DNA of 64,000 nucleotides, from NCBI GenBank assembly GCA_018003315.1, contig JAGNEJ010000012.1, positions 1-64,000 on the forward strand, read 5' to 3'. Below, piece by piece: positions 52,766 to 61,075 of this stretch. Within the stretch, counting starts at the first letter, position 1. Each line of letters begins with the position of its first letter. Under the pieces are notes generated by a model. That model had not been told where the DNA came from. It ran no database searches and saw only the letters and a list, made by a program, of their open reading frames with translations. The position numbers were made by a program, and so were the translations under genes. This DNA comes from Verrucomicrobiales bacterium (GTDB lineage Bacteria > Verrucomicrobiota > Verrucomicrobiia > Verrucomicrobiales > V1-33).

Positions 52766-53236
52766 TCAGGCGGTGGCGAGTGCCAGTCCGCGTGGGGGCG
52801 GTCCCGGCGGCCCCGTCGCCAGTGCGGAAAACCACGGTGAATGCCAGTCGCCGCACGGCAGGCGTCTGGCCGGTGGGGGCGCAGTCATGCCGGGTGGCGG
52901 ATCATCCAGCGCCAGCGCCAGTTTTCCGGCGTCCTTGCCTGGCAACGGCGACTTGGGATTGTTGTGCGGCTGCTGGCCATGGGACGGAATTTGCAGGTGC
53001 CGGGACTCACTGCCGGGGAGGGCGGACAACAGCACAGCTTCCAGATCGTCCCACGCCTGCCGGGCTTCCGTCATGCCGCCGGAGTCTGCCGCCGGGCAGC
53101 GGACGAATGCAACGGACACCGACCGGACGGTCACTTTTCCAAAAAGCACCGCAATCCCAAGGGCCAGCGGACCTCCCGCCAGTTGAAAGAGGGCTAGCAG
53201 GTAAATCCAGCGGCTGATTTTCTTCAGGCGCGACAT
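52766..53236 (-). CDS. Single-helix protein upstream of the TonB receptor
   Basis: A 156-residue frame. MSRLKKISRWIYLLALFQLA begins an N-terminal signal or anchor helix; the rest contains FVRCPAADSGGMTEARQAWD and a low-complexity Pro-rich tail (ATGPPGPPPRGLALATA). No family is recognised. It lies 120 bases before the receptor in the same direction and may be part of the operon as a small envelope partner. ATG 53236 is preferred; the longer frame up to 53692 runs through the hsdR relic on the other strand and is not trusted. Confidence 0.45.
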   Translation of the reverse strand: MSRLKKISRWIYLLALFQLAGGPLALGIAVLFGKVTVRSVSVAFVRCPAADSGGMTEARQAWDDLEAVLLSALPGSESRHLQIPSHGQQPHNNPKSPLPGKDAGKLALALDDPPPGMTAPPPARRLPCGDWHSPWFSALATGPPGPPPRGLALATA

Positions 53237-53329
53237 CGGCGGCTTAGGTTGCGCAGCACTTGCCGGTGGGCAAATGAATTCTGGCTGTGGAACCGCACTG
53301 TGTTGCATTTGGAGCAGGCTTTGCAATAG

Positions 53330-53569
53330 GAGGGCTGCAAAGTCGGCGCGCTGGTCGCCTGCTCCGCCGCAGTGGACGACAACGACTCCGGCCCGGACGG
53401 CTTTGGTGGTTTCATCAACCCCATGAACCCGCACCCCGAAGGCCGCGACAGGCGCGAGGCTTTCAAAGGCGGCGGCTGTCAAATCCTGCGGGTGGCGAAC
53501 AAATGCCAGACCGGTTTCGACCAACTGCTGCTCTGCGGCAGGCATGTGGACCAACGCCTGGCGGGGTGA
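53330..53569 (+). pseudogene. Fragment of a type I restriction endonuclease HsdR subunit
   Basis: The plus-strand frame from 53330 to the TGA at 53567 encodes 79 residues including VDDNDSGPDGFGGFINPMNP, HPEGRDRREAFKGGGCQILR and VANKCQTGFDQLLLCGRHVD, QRLAG. This matches the conserved part of the HsdR helicase region, which normally reads like VANKFQTGFDQPLLCxMYVDKRLxG, preceded by MNPxxxGRDxREAF. An in-frame TAG (53327-53329) cuts it upstream and the rest of the 1000-residue gene is absent; hsdM and hsdS are also absent. High third-position G+C suggests it was lost recently. The remaining gap 53237-53617 holds nothing else recognisable. Confidence 0.75.
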
Positions 53570-53617
53570 AGCTTGCAATTTTTCTTGTCTCCCGTTGCAC
53601 CAGCGGGAAGATGCGGC

Positions 53618-54580
53618 ATGGCAGCGAAAGTCAAACACACTACATTCGTCACCGTAGGGCAGTTCTTTAACGACCGCGCCAAACAACTTCACCTGGAACT
53701 GTTGGGGTCAAATTCGGGCTTCACCCGAAAAATTCTGGAGCCATCCGTAAACCGCCCGGGGCTGGCATTGGGCGGGTTCTTCAACTATTTTCCCTACAAG
53801 CGGGTGCAGTTGCTCGGCAACTCGGAGATGTCCTATCTGGACAGCCTGCCGGAGGAAACCGCGCTGCAGCACTTCAACCGCATGTGTGAATGGGAAATTC
53901 CCTGCGTGGTGGTGTCCCGGGGCAAGAGCCTGCGGCGATCCATGGTCAAGCTGGCAGACACCGCCGGCATCTCCGTGTTCACCACGACGATGAACACCAT
54001 GAAATTCCTCAATGCCGCCACCCTCTGGCTGGAATGGGATTTCGCCCCCACCACCCAGGAGCACGGCTGCATGGTGGACCTGCGCGGCATCGGGGTGCTG
54101 ATCCGCGGCGAAAGCGGCACCGGCAAGAGCGAAGCGGTGCTGGGCCTCCTGGAACGCGGCCACAGCCTGGTGGCCGATGACATCGTGCTCTTCCGCGCTC
54201 CGGAAGGGCGCGAACTGATCGGCACATCGAAGGAAATCGGACGCTTCCACATGGAGATCCGCGGCATCGGACTGGTCAACGTTCCCATGCTTTTTGGCGT
54301 CGGCGCCATGCGCGTCGAAAAGCGCCTGGATCTGGTGGTCAGCCTGGAGCGCGTGGAGAACCTGCATGAGGTGGAACGCGTGGGCGCCAAGCAGGAATAT
54401 TACAACCTGCTGGGGGTCAAAGTGCCGCATGTCCGCCTTCCGGTGGCCGCCGGGCGTGACATGGCCCGGTTGGTGGAGGTGGCGGCACTGGAGCAGAAAC
54501 TTCGCAGTTTTGGCGTCAACGCCGCCACCGAATTCAGCAAGAAGTTGTTGAATTTCATGCGCGAGAAACGCATTAATTAG
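53618..54580 (+). CDS. hprK: HPr kinase/phosphorylase
   Basis: A protein of 320 residues. The N-terminal domain (VTVGQFFNDRAKQLHLELLG) is followed by the P-loop kinase domain: GVLIRGESGTGKSEAVLGLL (Walker A), LVADDIVLFR, and EIRGIGLVNVPMLFGVGAMR, the HprK signature. It phosphorylates HPr on a serine, and can reverse this, in response to metabolites. In Verrucomicrobiota it is found without a full PTS, as here, and a regulatory role is assumed. ATG 53618 starts MAAKVKHTTFVTVGQFFN. The hpr gene follows after 51 bases. Confidence 0.94.
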   Translation: MAAKVKHTTFVTVGQFFNDRAKQLHLELLGSNSGFTRKILEPSVNRPGLALGGFFNYFPYKRVQLLGNSEMSYLDSLPEETALQHFNRMCEWEIPCVVVSRGKSLRRSMVKLADTAGISVFTTTMNTMKFLNAATLWLEWDFAPTTQEHGCMVDLRGIGVLIRGESGTGKSEAVLGLLERGHSLVADDIVLFRAPEGRELIGTSKEIGRFHMEIRGIGLVNVPMLFGVGAMRVEKRLDLVVSLERVENLHEVERVGAKQEYYNLLGVKVPHVRLPVAAGRDMARLVEVAALEQKLRSFGVNAATEFSKKLLNFMREKRIN

Positions 54581-54631
54581 CGCCGTTTTCCCTAGCAATC
54601 CAAAAACCGCCCTTCCGGCTTCCCTACCAAA

Positions 54632-54892
54632 ATGACGCGCGAATTTACGATTACGAACAAGCTCGGGCTGCATGCCCGGCCAGCGGCCATGTTCGTGAAG
54701 CTCAGCAGCGCCTTCAACGCCGAAGTGTGGGTGGAAAAAGACGACGAACAGGTCAACGGCAAGTCGATCATGGGCTTGATGATGCTGGCGGCAGGATACG
54801 GCGCCAAAATCACGGTGACCACGGAAGGCCCCCAGGAAAACGAAGCGATGCAGGCAATCCAGGATCTGGTTTCCAGTGGGTTCAAGGAATAG
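54632..54892 (+). CDS. HPr family phosphocarrier protein
   Basis: A protein of 86 residues. GLHARPAAMFVKLSS has the active His at residue 14, and NGKSIMGLMMLAAGYG the regulatory Ser at 45, both conserved. It can carry phosphate on His from enzyme I and is a target of HprK on Ser. No PTS enzyme I or II gene is near, so it may be a regulatory HPr (nitrogen-related or Crh-like). It is the second gene of the hprK-hpr pair. Confidence 0.93.
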   Translation: MTREFTITNKLGLHARPAAMFVKLSSAFNAEVWVEKDDEQVNGKSIMGLMMLAAGYGAKITVTTEGPQENEAMQAIQDLVSSGFKE

Positions 54893-55009
54893 GCAGCTTT
54901 TTCCCGACGCTGTTTCCCGCACCCAATCGGCACGGTGGCCCACGGAAGTTCCGCGGAACAGATCCGACATCGCACTGGAAAATTCAAGGCACCCATTGCA
55001 GGATGTCGG

Positions 55010-56443
55010 ATGAACTTGCGCCTTTTGCCAGTGTCCTTCCTGCTCTGCCCTGCGGTGCTGATGCTGCATGCACCCGCTCAGGCCCCTGGCATTCCGATCG
55101 AAGAACCCAAGCCCGCGGATCAGATGGAAACGATCTCACCGCAGGCGGCGAAATTGCTGAAGGATGGGAAGCTCAAGAATGACAAATTTTTTGCCAGCGC
55201 CCTGCAGAAACCGACGCCGGAGAAATTCACGCTGCCAGCTCAGCAGACCAAACGGCTCAGTCCGGGGGAAATCTGGGAGGCCGCGCGGAACAGCCGGATG
55301 CTGGTGGGCTGGTATTACCTCTGCAAGAAATGCGACCACTGGCACACCAGCCTGGCGGGCGGCTATCCGTTGACGGAAGATGGCGTCATCAGCACCTGCC
55401 ATCACGTCGTGGAGGCTCCGGAGACGATGCGCGAGGGCTATCTCATTGCGGTGGATGCAGCGGGACGGGTTCGCCCGGTTGCTTCGGTCCTCGCAAAAAG
55501 CAAAACCATGGATGCCTGCATCCTCCGGACCGAAGGGGAAAAGCTCGTTCCGCTGGCGCTCACGGACAATGTCCGGCCGGGAGACTCTGCATTCTGCCTC
55601 AGCAATCCCATGCAGATTTCCGGCTATTTCAGCGAGGGAATCGTCAACCGGTTCTACTGGCGTTCCGGCGTCCGGGGCAAACCGGGCAGCCTGGATGAGG
55701 TCAAACACCTGCGCATGAACGTCAGCACGGACTGGGCGCAGGGCTCCAGCGGCTCTCCGCTGCTGGACGCCTGCGGAAACGTTATCGGGCATGTCTCCGT
55801 GATTTCCCAGCTTGGTCAGATCGGCGCAGGCAAAGGCCGGACCGGCGGCTCCGCGCAGATCGTCCTGCATGAAGCGACTCCCTCCCGCGGCGTCATGGCC
55901 CTGGCGGCGGAGGCGAACCGTCAGGCAGGCGATGCCGCTCGTCCGGCTGTTCCTTCTGCGGAGGATGCGGCGGAGGCCATTGCCAAGGGAAATGTCAGTG
56001 AAGCCGTGCGGATGCTGGAGGCCCTGGAAAAAGCCGGTGGCAACCCGGGTGAATGGCAGTCGTTGAGTTTCCGGCTCGCAGTGAAAACGCAGAACGCGGA
56101 CAGCGCCATGAAGTTTGCCTCAATGCTGGCCGACGGTCCTGCCAAGGGGAATCCGGCGGCGTTGAATGAGGTGGCCTGGGCGCTGGTCACCGACCTGGAA
56201 AAACCCGCCGAACCGGTGCTCGCCGCTGCTCACCGAATCGCAACCCTCAGTGTGGGCGGCTTCAGTGGAAAGGACCCGGCATCGCTCGACACCCTGGCTC
56301 GCATTTTGTTTCTCCAGGGAAAAAAGGACGAGGCAGTCACCACGCAGAAGGATGCGGTGGAAAAAGCCAGTCTGGCATTGCGCGAGGAATTGAATCGCAC
56401 GCTCCAGGCCTATCAAAAGGGCGAACTGCCTCCGGCAAAATAG
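55010..56443 (+). CDS. Exported trypsin-like serine protease with C-terminal helical region
   Basis: A protein of 477 residues. MNLRLLPVSFLLCPAVLMLH is a signal. Catalytic triad: His 132 in TCHHVVE, Asp 168 in MDACIL, Ser 247 in GSSGSPLLD, in the order of chymotrypsin-like (S1) proteases. The region before the His carries YLCKKCDHWHTSLAGG, with a CxxC. After residue 310 follows a helical repeat region (TPR-like: EALEKAGGNPGEWQSLSFRL; LARILFLQGKKDEAVTTQKD), possibly for protein binding. The role is envelope protein quality control or secretion. It ends in direct contact with murJ, which runs the opposite way. Confidence 0.86.
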   Translation: MNLRLLPVSFLLCPAVLMLHAPAQAPGIPIEEPKPADQMETISPQAAKLLKDGKLKNDKFFASALQKPTPEKFTLPAQQTKRLSPGEIWEAARNSRMLVGWYYLCKKCDHWHTSLAGGYPLTEDGVISTCHHVVEAPETMREGYLIAVDAAGRVRPVASVLAKSKTMDACILRTEGEKLVPLALTDNVRPGDSAFCLSNPMQISGYFSEGIVNRFYWRSGVRGKPGSLDEVKHLRMNVSTDWAQGSSGSPLLDACGNVIGHVSVISQLGQIGAGKGRTGGSAQIVLHEATPSRGVMALAAEANRQAGDAARPAVPSAEDAAEAIAKGNVSEAVRMLEALEKAGGNPGEWQSLSFRLAVKTQNADSAMKFASMLADGPAKGNPAALNEVAWALVTDLEKPAEPVLAAAHRIATLSVGGFSGKDPASLDTLARILFLQGKKDEAVTTQKDAVEKASLALREELNRTLQAYQKGELPPAK

Positions 56444-58489
56444 CTACTTTCGTCCGCGGTGGAGCCGGCGCTGGACAATGTCGGCGAACTGGCGGGCCTC
56501 GGGAATCCTGAACAGATTCGCCGTCACAAAATAGGCCAGTCCGGAAAATCCCACCACCACGCCAAGGGCGGCCACGCGCTTGAACAGCCCGTAGTGGCGC
56601 CATTCCTCCGCGGACAGGAACGTGGCCATGCCGCCCCAGCAAATGAGCCCCAGCACCAGGCTTGGCACGAGGAGCCGGGCCAGAGTGGTCAGCAGTTTCT
56701 CGGTGTCCAGCCCGCCCGCGGTTTTTGCCAGGGTCACGTAGAGGATGCTGCAGTTCGTGAAGGCCACGACCGCAGTGCTCAGCGCCAGATACATGTGGGC
56801 ATTGACTGCCGGACGCAGGTAGAACACGAAGAACGAATTCAGGGCGGCATTGACCGCAATCGAGATCATGGCCACAACCATGGGAACGAAGCGGCGGTCG
56901 ATCGCAGTGAAGGCTGGCTGGATGACTTTGATGCAGGCGTAGAATACCAGCCCCACCGCATACCAGCGCAGCGCGGCAGCGGTGGCCAGCGTCTCCTCGC
57001 GGTGGAACTGACCGCGCTCATAAAGCAGGGAAATCACCGGCTCGGCGAGCAGGAACAATCCGACGGCGCATGGCAGCGTGAGAAACACCACCAGGCGGTT
57101 GCCTCCGCCCAGAACCTCGCGAAATTTCGGCGTGATGCCGTCCGTGGCCACACGGGCCAGCACTGGCAGCGTCACCGTCGCCACGGCGACTCCGAATACT
57201 CCGAGCGGCAGTTGCATTAGCCGGAAAGCATAGTTCAGCCAGGTCACCGGTCCGTTTTTCTCCTCCAGAAACGAAGCGAAGATGCTGTTCAGCAAGACGT
57301 TCACCTGCACCGCGCTGCCGGCAAGGACCGCCGGCCACATCAGTTTCAAAATCTTCGCCACCCCTTCATCCTTCCAGGGGCGGTCCCCTCCCAGATTCCA
57401 GACCACCCGGCAGAGAATGCCTCCGCCGAGACTGGTGCCAATGCTCGCTGCCACCATGGCCCGCACTCCAAAGGCCGCATCCAGATGCCAACCGATGAGC
57501 CAACCCAGCGCCACGCACCCCAGCGCCGCCAGGCCGGTGACCAGGGCGCTCCGGGTCGTTGCGGTGGCCGCATGCCAGATGGAAAACACCAGAGCGCCCA
57601 GGGCCACGGTGCCGAGCAGCGGATACAGATGGGCATTCCATTTTCCCAGTGCAGCCAGCGGCAGCGTGACGAGTCCGGTTAGCAGTGCGGAAGCGGCAAA
57701 CACCATGCGCACCAGGCGCAGGGCGGAGGAATCAAACTGAAAATGATACCCGGTGCGCTTGAGCGAGGGAAGCTGCACGCAGAGCTGCGCGAGTCCGCCC
57801 AGCAGCGTGCCCACGCTGAATGCGATGATGGCAACCCGCCGGAAATTCGGGTCGGCGGGGTCGCCACCGTGCCGCATGGTAGGGTCGAGCAGCCATCCCA
57901 GCACCCAGCCTCCGACAATGGAGCCGATGTTGAAAAAACTGGATGCCAAGGCCGGCACTCCATAAATCCGCCGGGCATTGAGCATGCCCATCACCAGTGC
58001 GGCCAGACTGACCAGCAGGATGAACGGATACATGATCTGCGCCAGGGTGACGGTGAAGTCGAGTTTCTCTTCCGGCCAGGCCGGCGCCAGCAGCCGCACC
58101 AGCCAGGGAGCCAGCAGCACCCCGCCCAGCGAGATCAGGCTCATGAAAACCACGGCAAGGCTCAAAATCCGGTGGGCCAGAGCCCAGGCGGGGGCCTCCC
58201 CCTCGGTTTTGAGTTTTTTCGAAAAAACGGTGACAAATGCCGTGGACAGCGCCCCTTCCGCAAAAAGGTCGCGGAGCATGTTGGGGGTGCGGAAGGCCAT
58301 CAGGAAGCAGTCGCGAAGCCGCGCCGGAAACAGCGCGGCAAAAATGAGATCGCGGACCAGCCCCAGCACCCGGCTGCAGAGAATGGCCAGACTGACGATT
58401 CCGGTGGTTCTGGCACTGGCGGCGGAGTCACCCCCGCCGGGTGCGGAACCAGCAGGGACATTGGCGGGATGGCGGGAAGGTGAGGACAT
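56444..58489 (-). CDS. murJ: Lipid II flippase MurJ with an extra membrane insertion
   Basis: A protein of 681 residues, against about 510 for most MurJ. It flips the peptidoglycan precursor lipid II across the inner membrane. N-terminal signature SRVLGLVRDLIFAALFPA, RTPNMLRDLFAEGALSTAFV and VFSKKL; later PAVLAGSAVQVNVLLNSIFA, SFLEEKNGPVTWLNYAFRLM and QLPLGVFGVAVATVTLPVLA. Between about 253 and 372 there is an added segment with several hydrophobic helices (PLLGTVALGALVFSIWHAAT, VTGLAALGCVALGWLIGW, ASIGTSLGGGILC) where E. coli MurJ has only a short linker. It shares its end with the protease gene (stop codons TAG and CTA meet head to head in TAGCTA). Confidence 0.93.
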   Translation of the reverse strand: MSSPSRHPANVPAGSAPGGGDSAASARTTGIVSLAILCSRVLGLVRDLIFAALFPARLRDCFLMAFRTPNMLRDLFAEGALSTAFVTVFSKKLKTEGEAPAWALAHRILSLAVVFMSLISLGGVLLAPWLVRLLAPAWPEEKLDFTVTLAQIMYPFILLVSLAALVMGMLNARRIYGVPALASSFFNIGSIVGGWVLGWLLDPTMRHGGDPADPNFRRVAIIAFSVGTLLGGLAQLCVQLPSLKRTGYHFQFDSSALRLVRMVFAASALLTGLVTLPLAALGKWNAHLYPLLGTVALGALVFSIWHAATATTRSALVTGLAALGCVALGWLIGWHLDAAFGVRAMVAASIGTSLGGGILCRVVWNLGGDRPWKDEGVAKILKLMWPAVLAGSAVQVNVLLNSIFASFLEEKNGPVTWLNYAFRLMQLPLGVFGVAVATVTLPVLARVATDGITPKFREVLGGGNRLVVFLTLPCAVGLFLLAEPVISLLYERGQFHREETLATAAALRWYAVGLVFYACIKVIQPAFTAIDRRFVPMVVAMISIAVNAALNSFFVFYLRPAVNAHMYLALSTAVVAFTNCSILYVTLAKTAGGLDTEKLLTTLARLLVPSLVLGLICWGGMATFLSAEEWRHYGLFKRVAALGVVVGFSGLAYFVTANLFRIPEARQFADIVQRRLHRGRK

Positions 58490-58572
58490 GCAGGCTCAAA
58501 TACGCAAAGCAGAGCCGGTTCCTTCCACATTTCAGGCGGGATGAAACCGAAATTTCACCTGCGACCGGACAA

Positions 58573-60879
58573 TCATTTGGTGACCATCATCTGGATGAAC
58601 CGGCGTGGTGCGGCGGATGCCGCGGCATTGTCGCGGGCTTTGAATGCGACGCCGGTATTTGTCAGGACAGTAACGTGCGCCGGTCCGGTCAGCCACGGCC
58701 CCGGCTCCGGACCGACCCGGGCGGAAAAAGTGAGGTCGATGGCCGCGGGGTTTTTGACCGATGTGATCGTGAGATGATCGCTTTCGATCGCGGTCACCGG
58801 CGGAATTGTCCCGCTGGCGGATTTGGGGGGCGATCCGAGGGCATACTCCATCAGGTTCTCCACGCCATCGCGATCCGGATCCGCGCGGTCTCCGGCGATT
58901 TCCGGATTCCCGGCATCCGCATCAAATTGGTCCTTCCGCCATTGGTCCACCGGACGATCCGCAATGCTGACCGCGGCACTCGCAGCAGATCCCGCCACGT
59001 AGGCGCCGGTGGGCGAGGGCGACAGCGTGACGACAACGTTTTCCGTCCCTTCCACCAGCGCATCCAGCACCGGAGTGACGGTGAGGGTCACGGCTGCGGC
59101 ATTCACGGGGAAGGTTAGGGTGGTTCCAAGTGATGCAAAATCCACGCCGTTGGTGGCGGAACCGGAAACCGCCACGGTCACGACAAGGGCCGCGGCCGTG
59201 CTGCCCGTCCGCGTCAGCGTCCACTGGCCGGTGTCAGGCCCCCATTCGCCCGCCACGGAATCCGTGCTGGAAATGGTGACGGTGGGTGCGGGGTATTCGC
59301 TGCCGCCAATGTCCACACGGGATTCCAGCAGGCGAGGCAGGGAGTGGGCGTCCAGTTCACCGGCTGCCGGTGAAAATGCCGGATCCCCCGCATTGCGAGC
59401 CGGCGATGCTGCCAGGAGGTGAAAATCAGGAGGACTCCCTCCGGCATTCACGAACTGGGGATTGGCGAACAGCGAATGGGCATCGAATCCCGTGGCGGAC
59501 CGCCAGGTGCTGAATCCCTCAACATATTCTTCATTCCACGCCCAGTTGCTGGCAGCAGCCCCGCCTGTTGAATAATACAGGTTGCGGTCGATGACATTGC
59601 CGCTGCTCCCGGCCGTCGCCACCCAGTTGGTGATGTGGATGTTTTTTGCCGATGGATGGAAGATGTTATGGGTGATGGCATTTCCAGTGAGATTGAGCTG
59701 CAGTGTGATTTCACCGAGCTGGCTGTTGGCCTTGGGGCTGGTGTCGTTTTGGAAAAACGAGTTGTGGCGGATCACATTGCCCGAGGCTCCGCCGTTGGAG
59801 CCTCCGGAGCCGCCGAGGACCAACCCGCCGATGTGGCAATGCCAGATCAGATTGTCGCGCAGCGTGCAGTTCGCCGTCTGCCGTCCGGAGTGTTCGCTGC
59901 CAAGTGAAACGCCAAAATTGCAGGACGAAATCCGGTTCCGTTCGATGAGAATGCCCGCGCCGCCATCCACATAAATCCCCGGTGCGCTTCGTTCCCCAGG
60001 GGTTGCTCCTTCCGCACCGTAGGCCGGATTAAACTGACTGTCGATGTTGGTCACCGTGTTGCCGCGAATGATGCCATTGCGCGCATAGTCCAGCGCCCCG
60101 GAGGATGTGCCCTCCCATCCAATGCAGTCGATGCCAATGTTATTGCAGTCATGGATGTGGTTGTTGGTGATTTCAAAGGTGTCCACGTTGCCATTGCACA
60201 CCAGGCTTTCACTCCATCCAGTTTTCAGACTGTGGATCTCACAGGCGTCGATGATGATGCTGGAAATGGGCGTGACCGCATGGGTTCCGTAAACGCCGAT
60301 GCCATTCGCCACACCCTCCGGGCCGTCTTCCGAAGCGAGCGCCGTCTCGATGTGGTGGACACGGCAGTTGCGAATCTCCACATGATGCGCGGTGCCGCGG
60401 ACGATGATGCCCATGGCGTCGCTCCGGTTGGTGGTGCGGAAATTTCTGATTTCCAGATCACGGAACACGACATAGCCGCGGGATTCGATCCAGAGCAGCG
60501 CATAGGAGTCCCGGTTGTCTGGAATCGTCGCCCCGGCCGCCGTGCCGTCCAGCACCGGAACCTCGCCCTGGTAGGCTTTGAATGTGATGGGAGCACCGGC
60601 GGTTCCCGAAACGCCCAGCATGTAAACGCCGTTGGCCCCGGCTGGAATGGTGTCCGCGTAAATGCCCCCGCGGAGGAAAACCGTGTCGCCCGCCTGGCTG
60701 GCGGTCAGGGCTTTCCTCAGCGTCCATGGCTGTGCCAGGGTTCCCTGTCCTGTGGTCACTCCTCCGGTTGCCGCCACAAAGCGGTCCACGGCACCCGATC
60801 GTCCGCAACTCAGCAGCAGCGCCGCCGCGCACATCGCGGTGACGCTGGCTTTGGAGGGCAGGGGGAGGAAGCCGCGCAT
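58573..60879 (-). CDS. Right-handed beta-helix lipoprotein with Calx-beta domain
   Basis: A protein of 768 residues. From ATG 60879, MRGFLPLPSKASVTAMCAAA ends in a lipobox (LLLSC), so it should be lipidated and cell-surface or periplasmic. Residues 30-520 form a parallel beta-helix with repeats of the type GNTVTNIDSQ, RNRISSCNFGVSL, RDNLIWHCHIGGL, VIRHNSFFQND, as in polysaccharide lyases and related enzymes. About 545-650 is a Calx-beta domain (VSGSATNGVDFASLGTTLTF and LVEGTENVVVTLSP). A calcium-type DPDRDGVENLMEYALG element follows. A role in binding or cleaving polysaccharide is likely. The open frame upstream to 61131 is not trusted. Confidence 0.86.
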   Translation of the reverse strand: MRGFLPLPSKASVTAMCAAALLLSCGRSGAVDRFVAATGGVTTGQGTLAQPWTLRKALTASQAGDTVFLRGGIYADTIPAGANGVYMLGVSGTAGAPITFKAYQGEVPVLDGTAAGATIPDNRDSYALLWIESRGYVVFRDLEIRNFRTTNRSDAMGIIVRGTAHHVEIRNCRVHHIETALASEDGPEGVANGIGVYGTHAVTPISSIIIDACEIHSLKTGWSESLVCNGNVDTFEITNNHIHDCNNIGIDCIGWEGTSSGALDYARNGIIRGNTVTNIDSQFNPAYGAEGATPGERSAPGIYVDGGAGILIERNRISSCNFGVSLGSEHSGRQTANCTLRDNLIWHCHIGGLVLGGSGGSNGGASGNVIRHNSFFQNDTSPKANSQLGEITLQLNLTGNAITHNIFHPSAKNIHITNWVATAGSSGNVIDRNLYYSTGGAAASNWAWNEEYVEGFSTWRSATGFDAHSLFANPQFVNAGGSPPDFHLLAASPARNAGDPAFSPAAGELDAHSLPRLLESRVDIGGSEYPAPTVTISSTDSVAGEWGPDTGQWTLTRTGSTAAALVVTVAVSGSATNGVDFASLGTTLTFPVNAAAVTLTVTPVLDALVEGTENVVVTLSPSPTGAYVAGSAASAAVSIADRPVDQWRKDQFDADAGNPEIAGDRADPDRDGVENLMEYALGSPPKSASGTIPPVTAIESDHLTITSVKNPAAIDLTFSARVGPEPGPWLTGPAHVTVLTNTGVAFKARDNAAASAAPRRFIQMMVTK

Positions 60880-61075
60880 CAGATCAATGGCGGACCTATA
60901 CCTTCCATTCGCGGCTTCGGCAAGCAATGCCGCCAGCCTGATCGGGCCGCGTTTCCTGCAGTGGTGGGCAGCCTCAAGTGCGGAGCGGGAAATGCTGGCG
61001 GGCTGAGCGGCGCTTGCTAAATTCTTACTCCCCGGCATGTGCCGGTTCCCTTCCCCCTCCTCCCATTCTTCACGC

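Noticed and set aside
53237-53692. Extension of the minus-strand frame upstream of MSRLKKISRW, and the plus-strand frame 53287-53670
   Set aside because: Both overlap the hsdR relic. The plus-strand phase ending at 53569 carries HsdR motifs, so the other frames there are shadows; the minus-strand gene is started at 53236.
61037-61075. Start of the flavoprotein gene at 61037
   Set aside because: The extra 13 residues are Pro/Ser/His-rich and precede MITHKSDVLVIGAGPSG, where the FAD fold begins directly; the ATG at 61076 is better.
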